Below, piece by piece: positions 8,648 to 18,218 of a DNA stretch of 28,517 bases. Source of the stretch: Chara braunii (Eukaryota > Streptophyta > Charophyceae > Charales > Characeae); assembly GCA_003427395.1 (NCBI GenBank), contig BFEA01000025.1:822264-850780 (forward strand), in the 5' to 3' direction. Under the pieces are notes generated by a model, which was not told the DNA's origin, ran no database searches, and saw only the letters and a list, made by a program, of their open reading frames with translations. A program made the translations under genes and the position numbers. How positions within the stretch are numbered: the first letter of the stretch is position 1; each line of letters begins with the position of its first letter.

Positions 8648-9067
8648 CTAGTGGTTAGCATACGGTTCATCAGCAGGTTCAGCAACATTAGATGCAATTT
8701 TCTTGTTAAGGTACTTTACAACCTCTGCCTCTTCTTTCGGGGCATACTTGGTCGGCCTATCGCTCCATGGAACATGATCAACTGTCCACATTTTGGCTAT
8801 CTTGGTCATATCCACATCCAACCGCCCTCGCTCTTCATCATTAAAGGAAAATGCACCAGAGAAGTCCTGACACATCTTGAAGATATATTCTTTCTTTTTA
8901 GGCAGGATAAACTGATTCGAGTCTATCTTCGTTGTGTCAAATCTCTTTTTGGTGACCCTATTCCCCAATTTTGCAGATTTTCTTAATGCTTTAATAATCT
9001 CCCTCTCCTTTTTCAATGCTACATCATAATTATTTTCTCTTAGGATTGCCACTGGGTTTTTCTTCAC
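8648..9067 (-). pseudogene. Pol segment between protease and RT
   Basis: The 139-codon frame is in phase with the RT. It contains the segment FNDEERGRLD and the PWSDRPTKYAPKEEAEVVKYL region, typical of the connector just before RT in this Ty3 group, and leads into PYANH and a stop. The N-terminal half is Lys-rich. The stop is a TAG where a Trp codon would be expected. Sequence at 9068-9420 is a degraded linker with no clear frame. Confidence 0.7.
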
Positions 9068-9419
9068 CCCCTCGGGCTTGTATTTTCTTTTTGACCCAGT
9101 GACTATTTTCCTGAAAAAGGGTGAGTCGATGCAAATTTTAGTTCCATCTTTCCACCTTTAGCAGTCTCTACAGCCTTCTTAAATGCTTCAATTTGTCAAT
9201 CCTCATCCTCAAGATTACCAAGGGTTTTTATCATTTTCGAAACTTGATTGATACCCACTGAAATCTCTTCATTTGTTTAAATTCTTGTTTTTCTTTTTCT
9301 CTTAGTCTCCTAATCCTTTCAGTATACTCTACTCTTCTGATTGAATTAGCAGACAACTGATGCTTGAAATTACTTTTAGTGCAGACCATAAAGGTTTGTT
9401 CCTGAGAAGTCTCAGGATC

Positions 9420-9760
9420 TTGTAGGTCGATTCAAGATGACCCCTCATGAATGAAAAATTGAACCGTCTCCATCCTATGCAAGAATGAAGTTCCCAAGAT
9501 ACAGTTAGGGTCTAGTTCCAACACTACAAAACCCAACACTTCCACTTTCATGGTACTGACTCTGATAGGCAGATTATCAATAAACCCTGCTACAAAAAGT
9601 TCTCATTCGATATTACTCAGTATATTTTTCGCAGATCTATCAATAGATAAATTACAAGCTTCCATTGTTCTTCGTGAAATGAGTATCATCTCTGCCCAGA
9701 GTCCACTAAGGTTAGAATCTTCACTTCATTAATACGAATGGTCAGGTGTCCAAATCTCAT
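9420..9760 (-). pseudogene. Retropepsin-type aspartic protease, frameshifted
   Basis: On the minus strand LTLVDSG, the single-chain retropepsin active-site motif, is encoded at 9695-9715. It is followed in a shifted frame by AEMILISRRTME, so one base seems missing immediately after the active-site glycine. Further on, in the shifted frame, come FIDNLPIRVSTM and ILGTSFLHRM, the second conserved retropepsin block. A TGA interrupts between them. The active Asp is present, but the protein cannot be read in one frame. Confidence 0.75.
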
Positions 9761-10460
9761 GGTTGCAAATCTTATTTTGCAGCCTTACAGTGTCCGGCTC
9801 ACCTGACTGGAAAAATTTGATCCCAAGTAATTAACTTCTAATTTCTTCTTCTCCTCTCTCAGTTTGGGTGCTAGAGTCATTGCTTCCTTGAAGGATAGAG
9901 TCACTTCAATCTCTTCCAGCATTTTAGTAATTACATCAGAAATCACTATTCCATCTTTCACGTCACTCTTGAGAAAAAAATTTATCTTTCTTCCTTGTCA
10001 ATTCTTTTTATAGGGATGTTTTGGTTCTAGGTCATAAAGAATATTAATCAGTGACTCCTCATCCTTCCTTCTTTTCTTTTCCTCTATCATTTGAGGCGTT
10101 ATGCATGTCTGAAGATTTTTCACTTCACCAAGCATGACACTGGGTTCCATGACGAGTTCTGGAGGTAGATCACCATCAAATGACATAATGTTTACCAGAA
10201 AGCAAACCATTTCATTGGAAGGAGATTCTACTAATCCAGAAGGATTCTGAGAAGTACGATTCCCTTCCAATGGAGGTTCACTTGTAGAAGTCTCGTCAGA
10301 CACACACTCTGTCAATATTAAAGATTGCAGGGACAGCTCAGTTGTGGTATGAGGATCACTTGTTTTCTGTACCAGTTCATTAGGCAACTCAGCAATGAGA
10401 AAATGAACACCCACATTAGTCGTTCTCTTCTTCTTCGTCTTCATCTTTTCATCATGTTTA
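9761..10460 (-). CDS. 5' part of pol / gag-protease linker
   Basis: The pol frame is open from just inside the gag 3' end to a TAA at 9998-10000. It gives RLLALKHDEKM and then a 148-residue low-complexity Ser/Thr/Glu-rich segment starting at 10444. It lies one base forward (+1, equivalently -2) relative to the gag frame and overlaps the gag terminus (10458), so it was probably reached by frameshifting or was part of a fused polyprotein. No catalytic motif is in this part. 9761-9997 is a degraded continuation towards the protease. Confidence 0.55.
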
Positions 10461-11573
10461 AGAGCAAGAAGTCTTATACCTCCTGGATGCCTTGGGGTCT
10501 AGCTTGTTCCATGAACTATCACAGACACGACCCATTGCATCCTTTTTTGCCACCCCACTCCTTACATCCTCTTCAAGAGGTCTGCAATAGGTGGTAATGT
10601 GACCCCCTTCATGACAATAGTAGTAAACAAAACTCTTCTTAGGAAGATTATCATACTTCCTTCTTTCTCGGTTTCCTCTGTCACCATTTTTTCCATTATT
10701 TTTGGATATAGAAGAATCACCCTTCTTACCATAGCCTTCATCATCGTCATCATCATCGTCATCATCATCGTCATCCTCTTCACTTTCAGCTTTCTTCTTT
10801 CCTCTCTCATCCACATTATGATTTGCAGGTCTTGCATGCATAAAGTTAGCCATCACTTTTTGAGTAATATTCTCAGCACTCATATTTTTCCCTCTGTTCA
10901 TATCATTCTCAGTCTCCCAGTCCTTGGTCAAAGTACTGATCTGATCCAGTGACCATTTCTTATGAGAGACGGTAGGTAGAGTTCTTATAATTGCAACCAT
11001 TTCATCCCATCTGAGAGGATAGTGCTGAGCTTGATTGAGAACCGCCTGCCTTTCAGTGTCAGTAAAACTTGTCAAAAATATATGGCATCTCTGAGTTTCG
11101 TCCAAATATGAAATTCTTCTTGTTGTTCGGATGAAGGTCTGAAGAAAAACATTGAAATTGTCATACTTAGCTCTTCTGATGTTGAGTAAATCATTGGTTG
11201 TAGTTGGAACTGAGTCCTTCTCAAACTCCTTTTTCATTCTCTCTTTGACCTTTTTCCATGTAGTGACACCTTCCATCAACTCATGAACTGCCAATCTTGA
11301 GTCAATATCACAGTAGGATAGGAGGTGCTTAAACCGTTGCTTGTCCATCCAACCATAACTAAGCCCAAATAGTTCATACTCATCCAAAAAATCATTCACC
11401 TGAGACCCTCTGAAATATAAAATTATCTCATCTGGTCTCTTTGCCCTTGCAATGTCTGACCCCCCTTTTATAGTGTCAACTCTCTCGACCAGTTCTCGTA
11501 TAACCCCAACGAAGATCTCTTCATTGGTCGCTGCAGATGAGCTAGGTCTTGCACGATCAGTCATCTTGACCAT
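10458..11573 (-). CDS. Gag of minus-strand Ty3 element
   Basis: The 371-codon open frame is the longest intact one in this element. An N-terminal region (to about 60) precedes a retrotrans-gag/capsid-like region (about 60-200: FLDEYELFGLSYGW, VTTWKKVKERMKKEFEKD, NFNVFLQTFIRTTRRISYLDE, IFLTSFTDTERQAVL). Next are a basic and acidic linker with twelve consecutive Asp (10740-10778) and a zinc knuckle at 10584-10628. The knuckle reads YYYCHEGGHITTYC where CX2CX4HX4C is expected, so the first Cys is Tyr (TAC at 10623-10625). The start ATG at 11571-11573 follows a leader of about 300 bases of AT-rich non-coding sequence. Role: structural particle protein that packages RNA. Confidence 0.85.
   Translation of the reverse strand: MVKMTDRARPSSSAATNEEIFVGVIRELVERVDTIKGGSDIARAKRPDEIILYFRGSQVNDFLDEYELFGLSYGWMDKQRFKHLLSYCDIDSRLAVHELMEGVTTWKKVKERMKKEFEKDSVPTTTNDLLNIRRAKYDNFNVFLQTFIRTTRRISYLDETQRCHIFLTSFTDTERQAVLNQAQHYPLRWDEMVAIIRTLPTVSHKKWSLDQISTLTKDWETENDMNRGKNMSAENITQKVMANFMHARPANHNVDERGKKKAESEEDDDDDDDDDDDDEGYGKKGDSSISKNNGKNGDRGNRERRKYDNLPKKSFVYYYCHEGGHITTYCRPLEEDVRSGVAKKDAMGRVCDSSWNKLDPKASRRYKTSCS
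10738..10779. repeat. Asp-coding GAT/GAC trinucleotide repeat inside gag
   Basis: CATCGTCATCAT-type repeats on the plus strand read as GAT/GAC codons on the minus strand and encode a run of twelve Asp in the linker before the zinc knuckle. The period of the purine interruption is nine bases. Confidence 0.8.
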
Positions 11574-11902
11574 AAATTTTTCTTAACGCCTTCGTCTTAC
11601 TTCCTTACCACTCTTAGCCTCTTCTCTTCACTTCAATCTCTCACTCTTCTCGCAAGGGATACAGACTCGTTTCTCTCTTCTCTTGATTGCTCTACCCCTT
11701 GAGAATTTTGCACAACAAGAGTGTAAGCAATAATAAATTGAGTAGTGATCAAACACAATGCAATTCTTCTCAGTCTTCCAATGTAATCTTCAATCAACTA
11801 TTTTTCATCATCCCTACTCAATCTTCTATTATATCATTTTACAGTACCCCGAATTATAAAATATCGAGTCAGGTCTATAATCTCATAATCAAATTACATT
11901 GC
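11574..11902. other. AT-rich spacer upstream of gag
   Basis: On the minus strand this lies between the end of the unknown 5' protein and the gag ATG. It is AT-rich with no sustained frame. It could hold the gag leader, but no specific signal is recognised. Confidence 0.5.
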
Positions 11903-13678
11903 TTACAACCCGTTGTTGATCCTTCTTGCAAGAGAGACCCGTTCCCGAGAAGTGTGGTTTGATACTCTCTCAGCAGCTCCCACTTTCACCACCTTTAATA
12001 AATAGTTTATCTCAGTCTGATCGGTGACAATTCTCAAGGCAGAATCTCTCATACGATCAAAGAAAGGCTGCAAAACCTCAAGCTCATCCAGGGTAAAAAA
12101 ATTCATGTTAGAGATCCGAAGAGTCCCTTCTACCTTGACTATTATATCTTTCAACACAACACCTAGCGTCAGCTGTTCAGTCAAGCTGGGCATTACTAAA
12201 CATCATACGCAATATCTGAAAGGTAGATCTCAGGTTGAACATAATTAGGAATTTCAAATCTGTGTTCAAAGGTACTCAGAAACACGGATTTTATCATCAC
12301 AGTAGAGTCTTTCTCCCTTGCTCTACCAATCTCAACAATAACTTCTAACAGAGGCATCCAATCTCTTCTGTCTTCAAATCCCTTAGCAAATGAAAACTCA
12401 GGGAGTCTTTAAAATTCCCTTACTCTCACTCCCCAAGTTACTTTCCTTTTTAGCCTCTCTAGCCACTTTTTTGTCCGCTCAAGACTGACATACGCCCCTT
12501 TTAAATATTTCAAGTAGTCAACCTCCTCCTCCGGACTGTTAGAGGAATAAACCCTCACATCCAAACTACCAGAGTTTGGGAATTCAACTACTGGAATATG
12601 AAATACTATATGTCCTTCCCCACAAATCTCATGCCTCAAAATTACAAAGGGATTATCGCGCCCTATCACTTCCTAAAGTTTACCCCTCACAATAGCTATC
12701 TTGACTACTGAGAGTATCCTTCTTGAACTCTCTTTACTTTCCATGCAAATTTTATCATGGCAAACCAATTATCTTTCGATGAATTGATATAAGGTAAGGG
12801 AGGAGTTGGGAGTCCATCAAAGACAGTCAATCGAGTAGATTCTGTAAAGCATTTGTTCTCCCTCTCAAGTTTCTCTTTCTCTTTTAGTATAACCTCTTCA
12901 GCAAATCCCCAGTATCTCTCACATACTGCATCAACACTTCTTTCCTTGGAACATAGATTCTTACATCATACACTTCCAGATCCGTGAAATAGAATGTCAG
13001 TACCTATACCCGTTCCTGCTCTCATCCGCTCTCGACTATCTCATATCTCACAACCTCATATGAAAATACCTCCCTCTTACTTAGAGTGTTCAGTGACTTT
13101 AGGAGACACTAAACTCTCTCTTGACTTGGACCCGAACCTCTGCCAAATTTCAACCTTCTCTGTCTTATTTCCTCTTTTGAAATCTCTTTAGTTCTTATGA
13201 CCACCGGTTCTCTTCTTCTACGTCAGTACCATGTTGATAATTAGCAACCAGTTAGTCCCGTCACAGTAGCTGTCAGGGATAGAAGGGATTGGAACAGTCT
13301 CATATGTCACTGGCATTAAACCCCATTCTACTTTCTTCTTCTGCTTAATTAAGTCTGCCTTCTCATCATAAAGAGACTGGATCGCAATTCCCCATAACCT
13401 GTTGAAGATTTCACCATCGTCATAGTCTTCCTCCTTGACACAGGGACGGATATCATAGATATCTCCCTCCAAGAAGCGAGCCAGCATTATGTTGATGGCC
13501 GAATTGCCAAAACTATACACCCAACAATGCTCATACTGATAGGGGAATATTCCTTTGGCAGTACTTTCGAGAGTTTTTTCAATGCATCAGAAGTTAGCAT
13601 TCTTCATGAAATCCCCGGGCTCTTGATTCTTACTTTCCCTTCTCCGTCTTCAAAAGACATCATAGGCTCATAAGGCAT
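11903..13678 (-). pseudogene. Unknown 5' protein with tandem repeated domains, between PBS and gag
   Basis: A degraded coding stretch on the gag strand, starting about 250 bases after the PBS (ATG at 13678 or 13607) and running to a stop at 11903. By eye translation it holds three divergent copies of one domain. Unit 1 is about 13547-13220 (FPYQY, then YDIR, RLWGIA, KKKVEWG, PIPSIPDSY, NW). Unit 2 is about 13069-12705 (FSYE, YDVRIY, RYWGFAEE, KEKEKLE, PPLPYI, NW). Unit 3 is about 12669-12340 (NPFVI, LDVRVY, KRKVTWG, LPEF, DW). A non-repeated C-terminal part follows (to 11903; FFTLDELEVLQPFFDRM). It is cut by several stops and frameshifts, for example at 13218, within unit 2, at 12409 and near 12200. 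I know no family with this pattern. It is probably an extra ORF of the element. A captured host gene is possible. Confidence 0.5.
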
Positions 13679-13924
13679 ACCTGAATTCAAGTCTGATTCT
13701 CTCTGTCAATAATATCAATTTTCTTCTCTAGTCCAGTGCGGTACCTCACACAAGGAAGATAAAACCCAATTAGCAATTGGCTCTTCAAGCGAATAACGAC
13801 TCAAGAAAAGATTGTAAAATCGGTCTGGAAAATTTTGAAATTGTCAGCAGTTCTCAAATCCTAATCAAAGTTTAAAGCTGCTTGCTGACCCAGGGTCGTT
13901 CCGGACACAAAAATATTTTCATGT

Positions 13925-13940
13925 CCCGGCAACGGCGCCA
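13925..13940 (-). promoter_or_regulatory. Primer-binding site, tRNA-Asp type
   Basis: The minus strand reads TGGCGCCGTTGCCGGG. Its plus-strand complement CCCGGCAACGGCGCCA equals the 3' end, including CCA, of plant tRNA-Asp(GUC). It lies four bases inside a TG-type LTR edge (TGTCGC at 13945 on the plus strand, so the LTR ends GCGACA on the element strand). This is the usual place to prime minus-strand DNA synthesis, and it fixes both element orientation and the right end of the internal region. Confidence 0.9.
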
Positions 13941-13944
13941 TTTT

Positions 13945-14588
13945 TGTCGCATTTTTTTCCAGTCGGACCGCTTCAAACGACCGGAAAGCCAACAGACTGT
14001 TATGCAAGGTTTTGGATAAAGCTTGCAATAAATAAAATAAATTAATTAAAGCAAATCTCTTCCTGTTGTATGCGTCCGGCTTCGAGCGAGACCCTTCAAT
14101 TACAGTTTCCGCCGGTCCCCGGTCTTAGGAATCTTTTATTTTAATTCGGAGCAGCAAAGAATCATACAAATAATAATCATAAAATTGTGGAGTGCTATGC
14201 GTGCATCAATTATGTCAATCTGATTTTGAGAACTATGACAGAATCATCCACAAAAGCAATCATCAGGCAAGAACAATGCCAGAAACATGACCGACTAACT
14301 CGAGCAATGACAGGATCAGATAAATGAGGGAAGAATGATAACTTATAATAATCTCAAGGAGTACATATGGGAGAGAGCATGGCCAACACCAATCAAGAGT
14401 CATCACTCATCCCTCTGAACTTCACACTCAATCTCTCATTTTGTTGTCTGTCGTTTGGGCTTCTTGCCATGCCTTCGTACTCTCTGAGTCTGTGGCTTCT
14501 AAATGTAAAGCCACCTGAAGCCTGCTAGTTCCAAACACTTCCAGCCAAGTCTCATGATACGGAAATTAACCATGGTACAAAACTCCTC
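13945..14588 (-). mobile_element. Presumed 5' LTR of the minus-strand element, outer end not defined
   Basis: The inner edge is set by the PBS. The stretch is AT-rich with few reading frames, and has a TTTATT at about 14129 that reads AATAAA on the element strand, a possible polyadenylation signal. The outer boundary, a second LTR copy and target-site duplications were not found. The end at 14588 is set only by the next coding fragment, so it is a guess. Confidence 0.45.
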
Positions 14589-15136
14589 TTATTGAGTGGG
14601 GAGATAGGGTTGAGAGAAAATGCCCCTCCTGAGGTGTGGGAACTCAGAGGGCTCAGTCATTGCCTCGTAGTCGATCTCTGCGGGCGATATGTATCTCTTG
14701 ACCAAGTCCACCAGTCCACCCGAATAAGAGTCGTCAGTAAGATAGTAGGGGACCGGAGGTTTGGGATAGTCAGTGAAAAGCTTAGGACCAAAGCTATAGA
14801 CTGAGGTTTGGGATAGTCAGTGAAAAGCTTAGGACCAAAGCTATGGACTATATTTGTGCTCCCCTCGAGTCTCTCGGCTTTCCATTGCTCGTACCCGGCT
14901 GCCGCGGCCCAAACTGCATCGAAATGAGGGTGTGTCTCGCTCCCCTTTTTCAGGAAGATTCGCAGATCGCTGACTGTACCCTTTGCGAACTCAGTGAGAA
15001 CGACGAAGATAGACAGATCCTCTCGCTTGAATCCATCAATCTTGATGTACCTGTAGGGGAAACTCTTCCTGGCAGCGATCAGATTGAGACTGTCAAGGAC
15101 CGACTGGTCCAGTGTAATGGGGTTTATCTCTCTCAT
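14589..15136 (-). pseudogene. Extra copy of the unknown 5' domain, broken by a 47-bp duplication
   Basis: From an ATG at 15136, preceded four codons upstream by an in-frame stop, this frame gives SFPYRY, VVLTEFAKGTVSDLR, FDAVWAAAAGYEQWK and FGPKLFTDYPKP. This matches in order the unit-1 pattern at 13.2-13.5 kb (FPYQY, DIYDIR, FNRLWGIA). A 47-bp tandem duplication then throws the frame off. Past it, in the shifted frame, comes the expected PVPYYLTDDSYSGGL block, ending at a TAA (14589-14591). So it is a one-domain fragment or a short relative of the unknown 5' protein, outside the PBS of the adjacent element. No function is known. Confidence 0.5.
14756..14849. repeat. 47-bp tandem duplication
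   Basis: Two head-to-tail copies of a 47-base unit beginning GAGGTTTGGGATAGTC (14756 and 14803) differ at one base (CTATAGACT versus CTATGGACT). Because 47 is not a multiple of three, it shifts the overlapping minus-strand frame. The near identity means it is recent relative to the divergence of the domain copies. Confidence 0.95.
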
Positions 15137-15339
15137 GTGTTTGGCAAATAGTTACTCCCCGTTAGATGAAAAATGGAGACTGTGTTTGATTGGCAGAAAT
15201 CCGTTGTTTGAGTGCTTTTGAATGCTGTTCTGGATACTGTTTCCGGAATGTTGTTTCTGGATGCTGTTTGAATGTCGTTTGAGTGCTAACTAGATTACCA
15301 GTTGAACATTGATTAAGTTGTAACTGAATAGTAGTTTAA

Positions 15340-15600
15340 ATGCTGACGGTGCAGTGATTGAGTAATGCTTGAATATTATTCTGAATACTGAATAGTGTTC
15401 TGAGTATTGAGAACTGTTCTGAGCATAGAAAACTTGTTCTGAGCGTTGTTTTGAGCATCAGAAACTGTTCTGAGCATAGAAAACTGTTCTGAGCGTTGTT
15501 TTGAGCATAAAAAACTGTTCTGAGCGTTGTTCTGAGTATCAGAAACTGCTTTGAGCGCTGTTCTGAGTACTAAAGCTTGCTATGAGTGCTGCCTGAACAT
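15340..15600 (+). repeat. Minisatellite with GTTCTGAGC core, higher-order ~50-bp unit
   Basis: The core GTTCTGAGC alternates with ATAGAAAACT and GTTGTTTTGAGCATCAGAAACT, making a compound unit of about 50 bases repeated from 15416 to about 15560, with degenerate flanks (GAATGCTG, GAATACTG) from 15200 and to 15620. It has no coding frame of interest. Confidence 0.85.
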
Positions 15601-15620
15601 TTGTCTGAATATTGCCAGAA

Positions 15621-17214
15621 TATTTGTCTCCAAGTTGTGATTCACCGTGTCACTATGCTGCAGGAAGAGGGTGCAGTTTGTTGCCGTTCGAAGATGATAG
15701 AGTTCTGAGTGTGGTGATTAGAGTACTGCAGAGCTCATACAAGCCTTGGCCTGGCCTGGCCCACCGTTTCTACCGATGAGAAGGTGCTGTGCAATCGCCC
15801 ATCCGAACCGTAAAAGTAGACAGTATATGCCGCAAACTTTTAATCTTTCACTATTTCGAGCAGCCTCCTTCTCATCAGCCCCAAGATGTACGGGATTCTC
15901 TCAACTGCTTTCTCCTCTCAGTCACCCCTCTTGTCCAGATGGAGGGCGTAGGTCATCCTCACCTTTTCTCTGTTTCCCATGGTTATCACGCCCCTCTTAT
16001 AGCCCAGGTTTGAGCTTGCAGTTGCAGGATCAGAAGCAGAAAGCCATTAACATTTCTCAGGAGATCGACTCTCAGACGTGCATAGAATAGGCCCCAGAGT
16101 AATCGGACAAATGAAAGCATACAAATCCGGCAGATGACTGTGGAAAAACAGATCAGCTGCAGTGGCCAGGAATATGGCTTGCTGTTTTTGAAACTCACAT
16201 GGAGATGTCAAAAGGGAAAAAGGGTTCTCTGCACCCCCGAACAAGGTAACGGACGAGTAGGAGTTTTCATGCTAATTATGGACCTTGATTGTTGTATCAC
16301 GTGCAAAGTCTATAGGTATCGATACTCAAGAAGGGGGACCATGCAATAGGAACTTTAGCCCAAGAATAGAGACCCCGGGCTCCGGGGTGGGTTCATACAT
16401 TCAGCACCATGAGTCCAAATGTGATTAAGTATCATCGGTTCAACCACTCATACGCGTGTGGTATTCAACCAGGGCACCAAGGCTCAATTCTCGGCCCTAA
16501 GTATAGTACACTCGCCCTTTTTCAAAAGACGGACCATAATCATTACTCCAGTCTAACTAAAATTTTGACCAGGTCTTTCACCTAAACACTCTGATTCCTG
16601 GTACTTGACCAGCGTGTACTCAATGTTCAGTGAAAACAGATAGGTGCAAAGTCTCTGAGGAAATCGCCCTAGTGCTCACGCTACTGCTGACTACGTAAGA
16701 GTAAACTGAGGGCAAGAATCTCTCGAGAACAGGAAGGAGGAGTGTACGCAACGCACGCTCATAATATAATTAAAACCCCGTTAGGTGTGTTGGGGGAACT
16801 CAGGTTACTTTTCTTTGAGTTGAGACTTTCCCCAACCTGGCAAGATAGACACTAAGTCACCATCAAGTAGAAATTTAGCAAGGACATAGAAGATTTTCAT
16901 CAGTGTTGCCTTTCTCTTCCCCATCCAATCAAAAGTCAAGGCACAGAACACAGTCAATGGAAATCATTTCAAGTTGTATATTCCCTTTTGACATACAAGC
17001 CCACTCAGCGAGCCCGGAAATAAGCCTGCATATTCGATCAAATGCTTGCCTCTAGTCATCAACCTTGCAAGTGCATTCAATCGGGCATTCGTTTACACAC
17101 ACAGGCATTTGTAGGCTTAAACAGTCACGCACTCAATTTATCTCAGGACACAAACGAACTCGTACCACTATAGGCAACCATTCAATCAGGTGAGCACATG
17201 CAAGCCTACGCTCT
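15621..17214. other. Non-coding stretch, nothing convincing
   Basis: No frame here has a recognisable motif or sustained coding character. Short frames exist on both strands (15746-16090, 16134-16349) but overlap one another. A GC-rich short palindrome (CCCCGGGCTCCGGGG) lies near 16373. I see no transposon terminal repeats. Confidence 0.5.
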
Positions 17215-17346
17215 CACACACTCATGCAGTCACACGGTGAAGTCGCACGGTGCAGTCACGCAGTGCAGTCACACAGTGCAGACACACGGTGCAGTCACAC
17301 AGTGCAGACACACGGTGCAGTCGCACGGAGCAGTCACACAATGCAG
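17215..17346 (+). repeat. 13-bp minisatellite running into the assembly gap
   Basis: A 13-base unit close to CACACGGTGCAGT is repeated about ten times with CGG/CAG variants, from about 17215 to the first N. The frame-independent openness of all reading frames here is a product of the repeat. The array very likely continues into the gap and may be why the assembly failed. Confidence 0.9.
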
Positions 17347-18218
17347 NNNNNNNNNNNNNNNNNNNNNNNNNNNNNNNNNNNNNNNNNNNNNNNNNNNNNN
17401 NNNNNNNNNNNNNNNNNNNNNNNNNNNNNNNNNNNNNNNNNNNNNNNNNNNNNNNNNNNNNNNNNNNNNNNNNNNNNNNNNNNNNNNNNNNNNNNNNNNN
17501 NNNNNNNNNNNNNNNNNNNNNNNNNNNNNNNNNNNNNNNNNNNNNNNNNNNNNNNNNNNNNNNNNNNNNNNNNNNNNNNNNNNNNNNNNNNNNNNNNNNN
17601 NNNNNNNNNNNNNNNNNNNNNNNNNNNNNNNNNNNNNNNNNNNNNNNNNNNNNNNNNNNNNNNNNNNNNNNNNNNNNNNNNNNNNNNNNNNNNNNNNNNN
17701 NNNNNNNNNNNNNNNNNNNNNNNNNNNNNNNNNNNNNNNNNNNNNNNNNNNNNNNNNNNNNNNNNNNNNNNNNNNNNNNNNNNNNNNNNNNNNNNNNNNN
17801 NNNNNNNNNNNNNNNNNNNNNNNNNNNNNNNNNNNNNNNNNNNNNNNNNNNNNNNNNNNNNNNNNNNNNNNNNNNNNNNNNNNNNNNNNNNNNNNNNNNN
17901 NNNNNNNNNNNNNNNNNNNNNNNNNNNNNNNNNNNNNNNNNNNNNNNNNNNNNNNNNNNNNNNNNNNNNNNNNNNNNNNNNNNNNNNNNNNNNNNNNNNN
18001 NNNNNNNNNNNNNNNNNNNNNNNNNNNNNNNNNNNNNNNNNNNNNNNNNNNNNNNNNNNNNNNNNNNNNNNNNNNNNNNNNNNNNNNNNNNNNNNNNNNN
18101 NNNNNNNNNNNNNNNNNNNNNNNNNNNNNNNNNNNNNNNNNNNNNNNNNNNNNNNNNNNNNNNNNNNNNNNNNNNNNNNNNNNNNNNNNNNNNNNNNNNN
18201 NNNNNNNNNNNNNNNNNN
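17347..18218. other. Assembly gap (N run)
   Basis: 872 unknown bases. Its left side is a minisatellite and its right side enters the 2.85-kb repeat a few tens of bases inside its start, so the gap hides the left boundary of repeat copy 2. The true size is unknown. Confidence 0.98.

Larger units (their letters stand above)
5860..13945 (-). mobile_element. Degenerate minus-strand Ty3/gypsy retrotransposon
   Basis: Read from right to left this is PBS, extra 5' protein, gag with zinc knuckle, aspartic protease, reverse transcriptase, RNase H and integrase, the Ty3/gypsy order. Coding density is lower and the sequence more AT-rich than in the plus-strand element. The element has several nonsense and frameshift changes and has lost catalytic residues, so it is not autonomous. 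Its RT belongs to the type with the HTPR and YIDDNPVKG motifs. No matching 3' LTR was found between 3600 and 5860, so the left end is uncertain and 5860 marks only the end of recognisable integrase. Confidence 0.9.

Noticed and set aside
13924-13940. Possible tRNA-Asp gene
   Set aside because: Only the last 16 bases match, there is no anticodon arm or D arm, and the CCA is encoded. A primer-binding site read on the other strand explains it.
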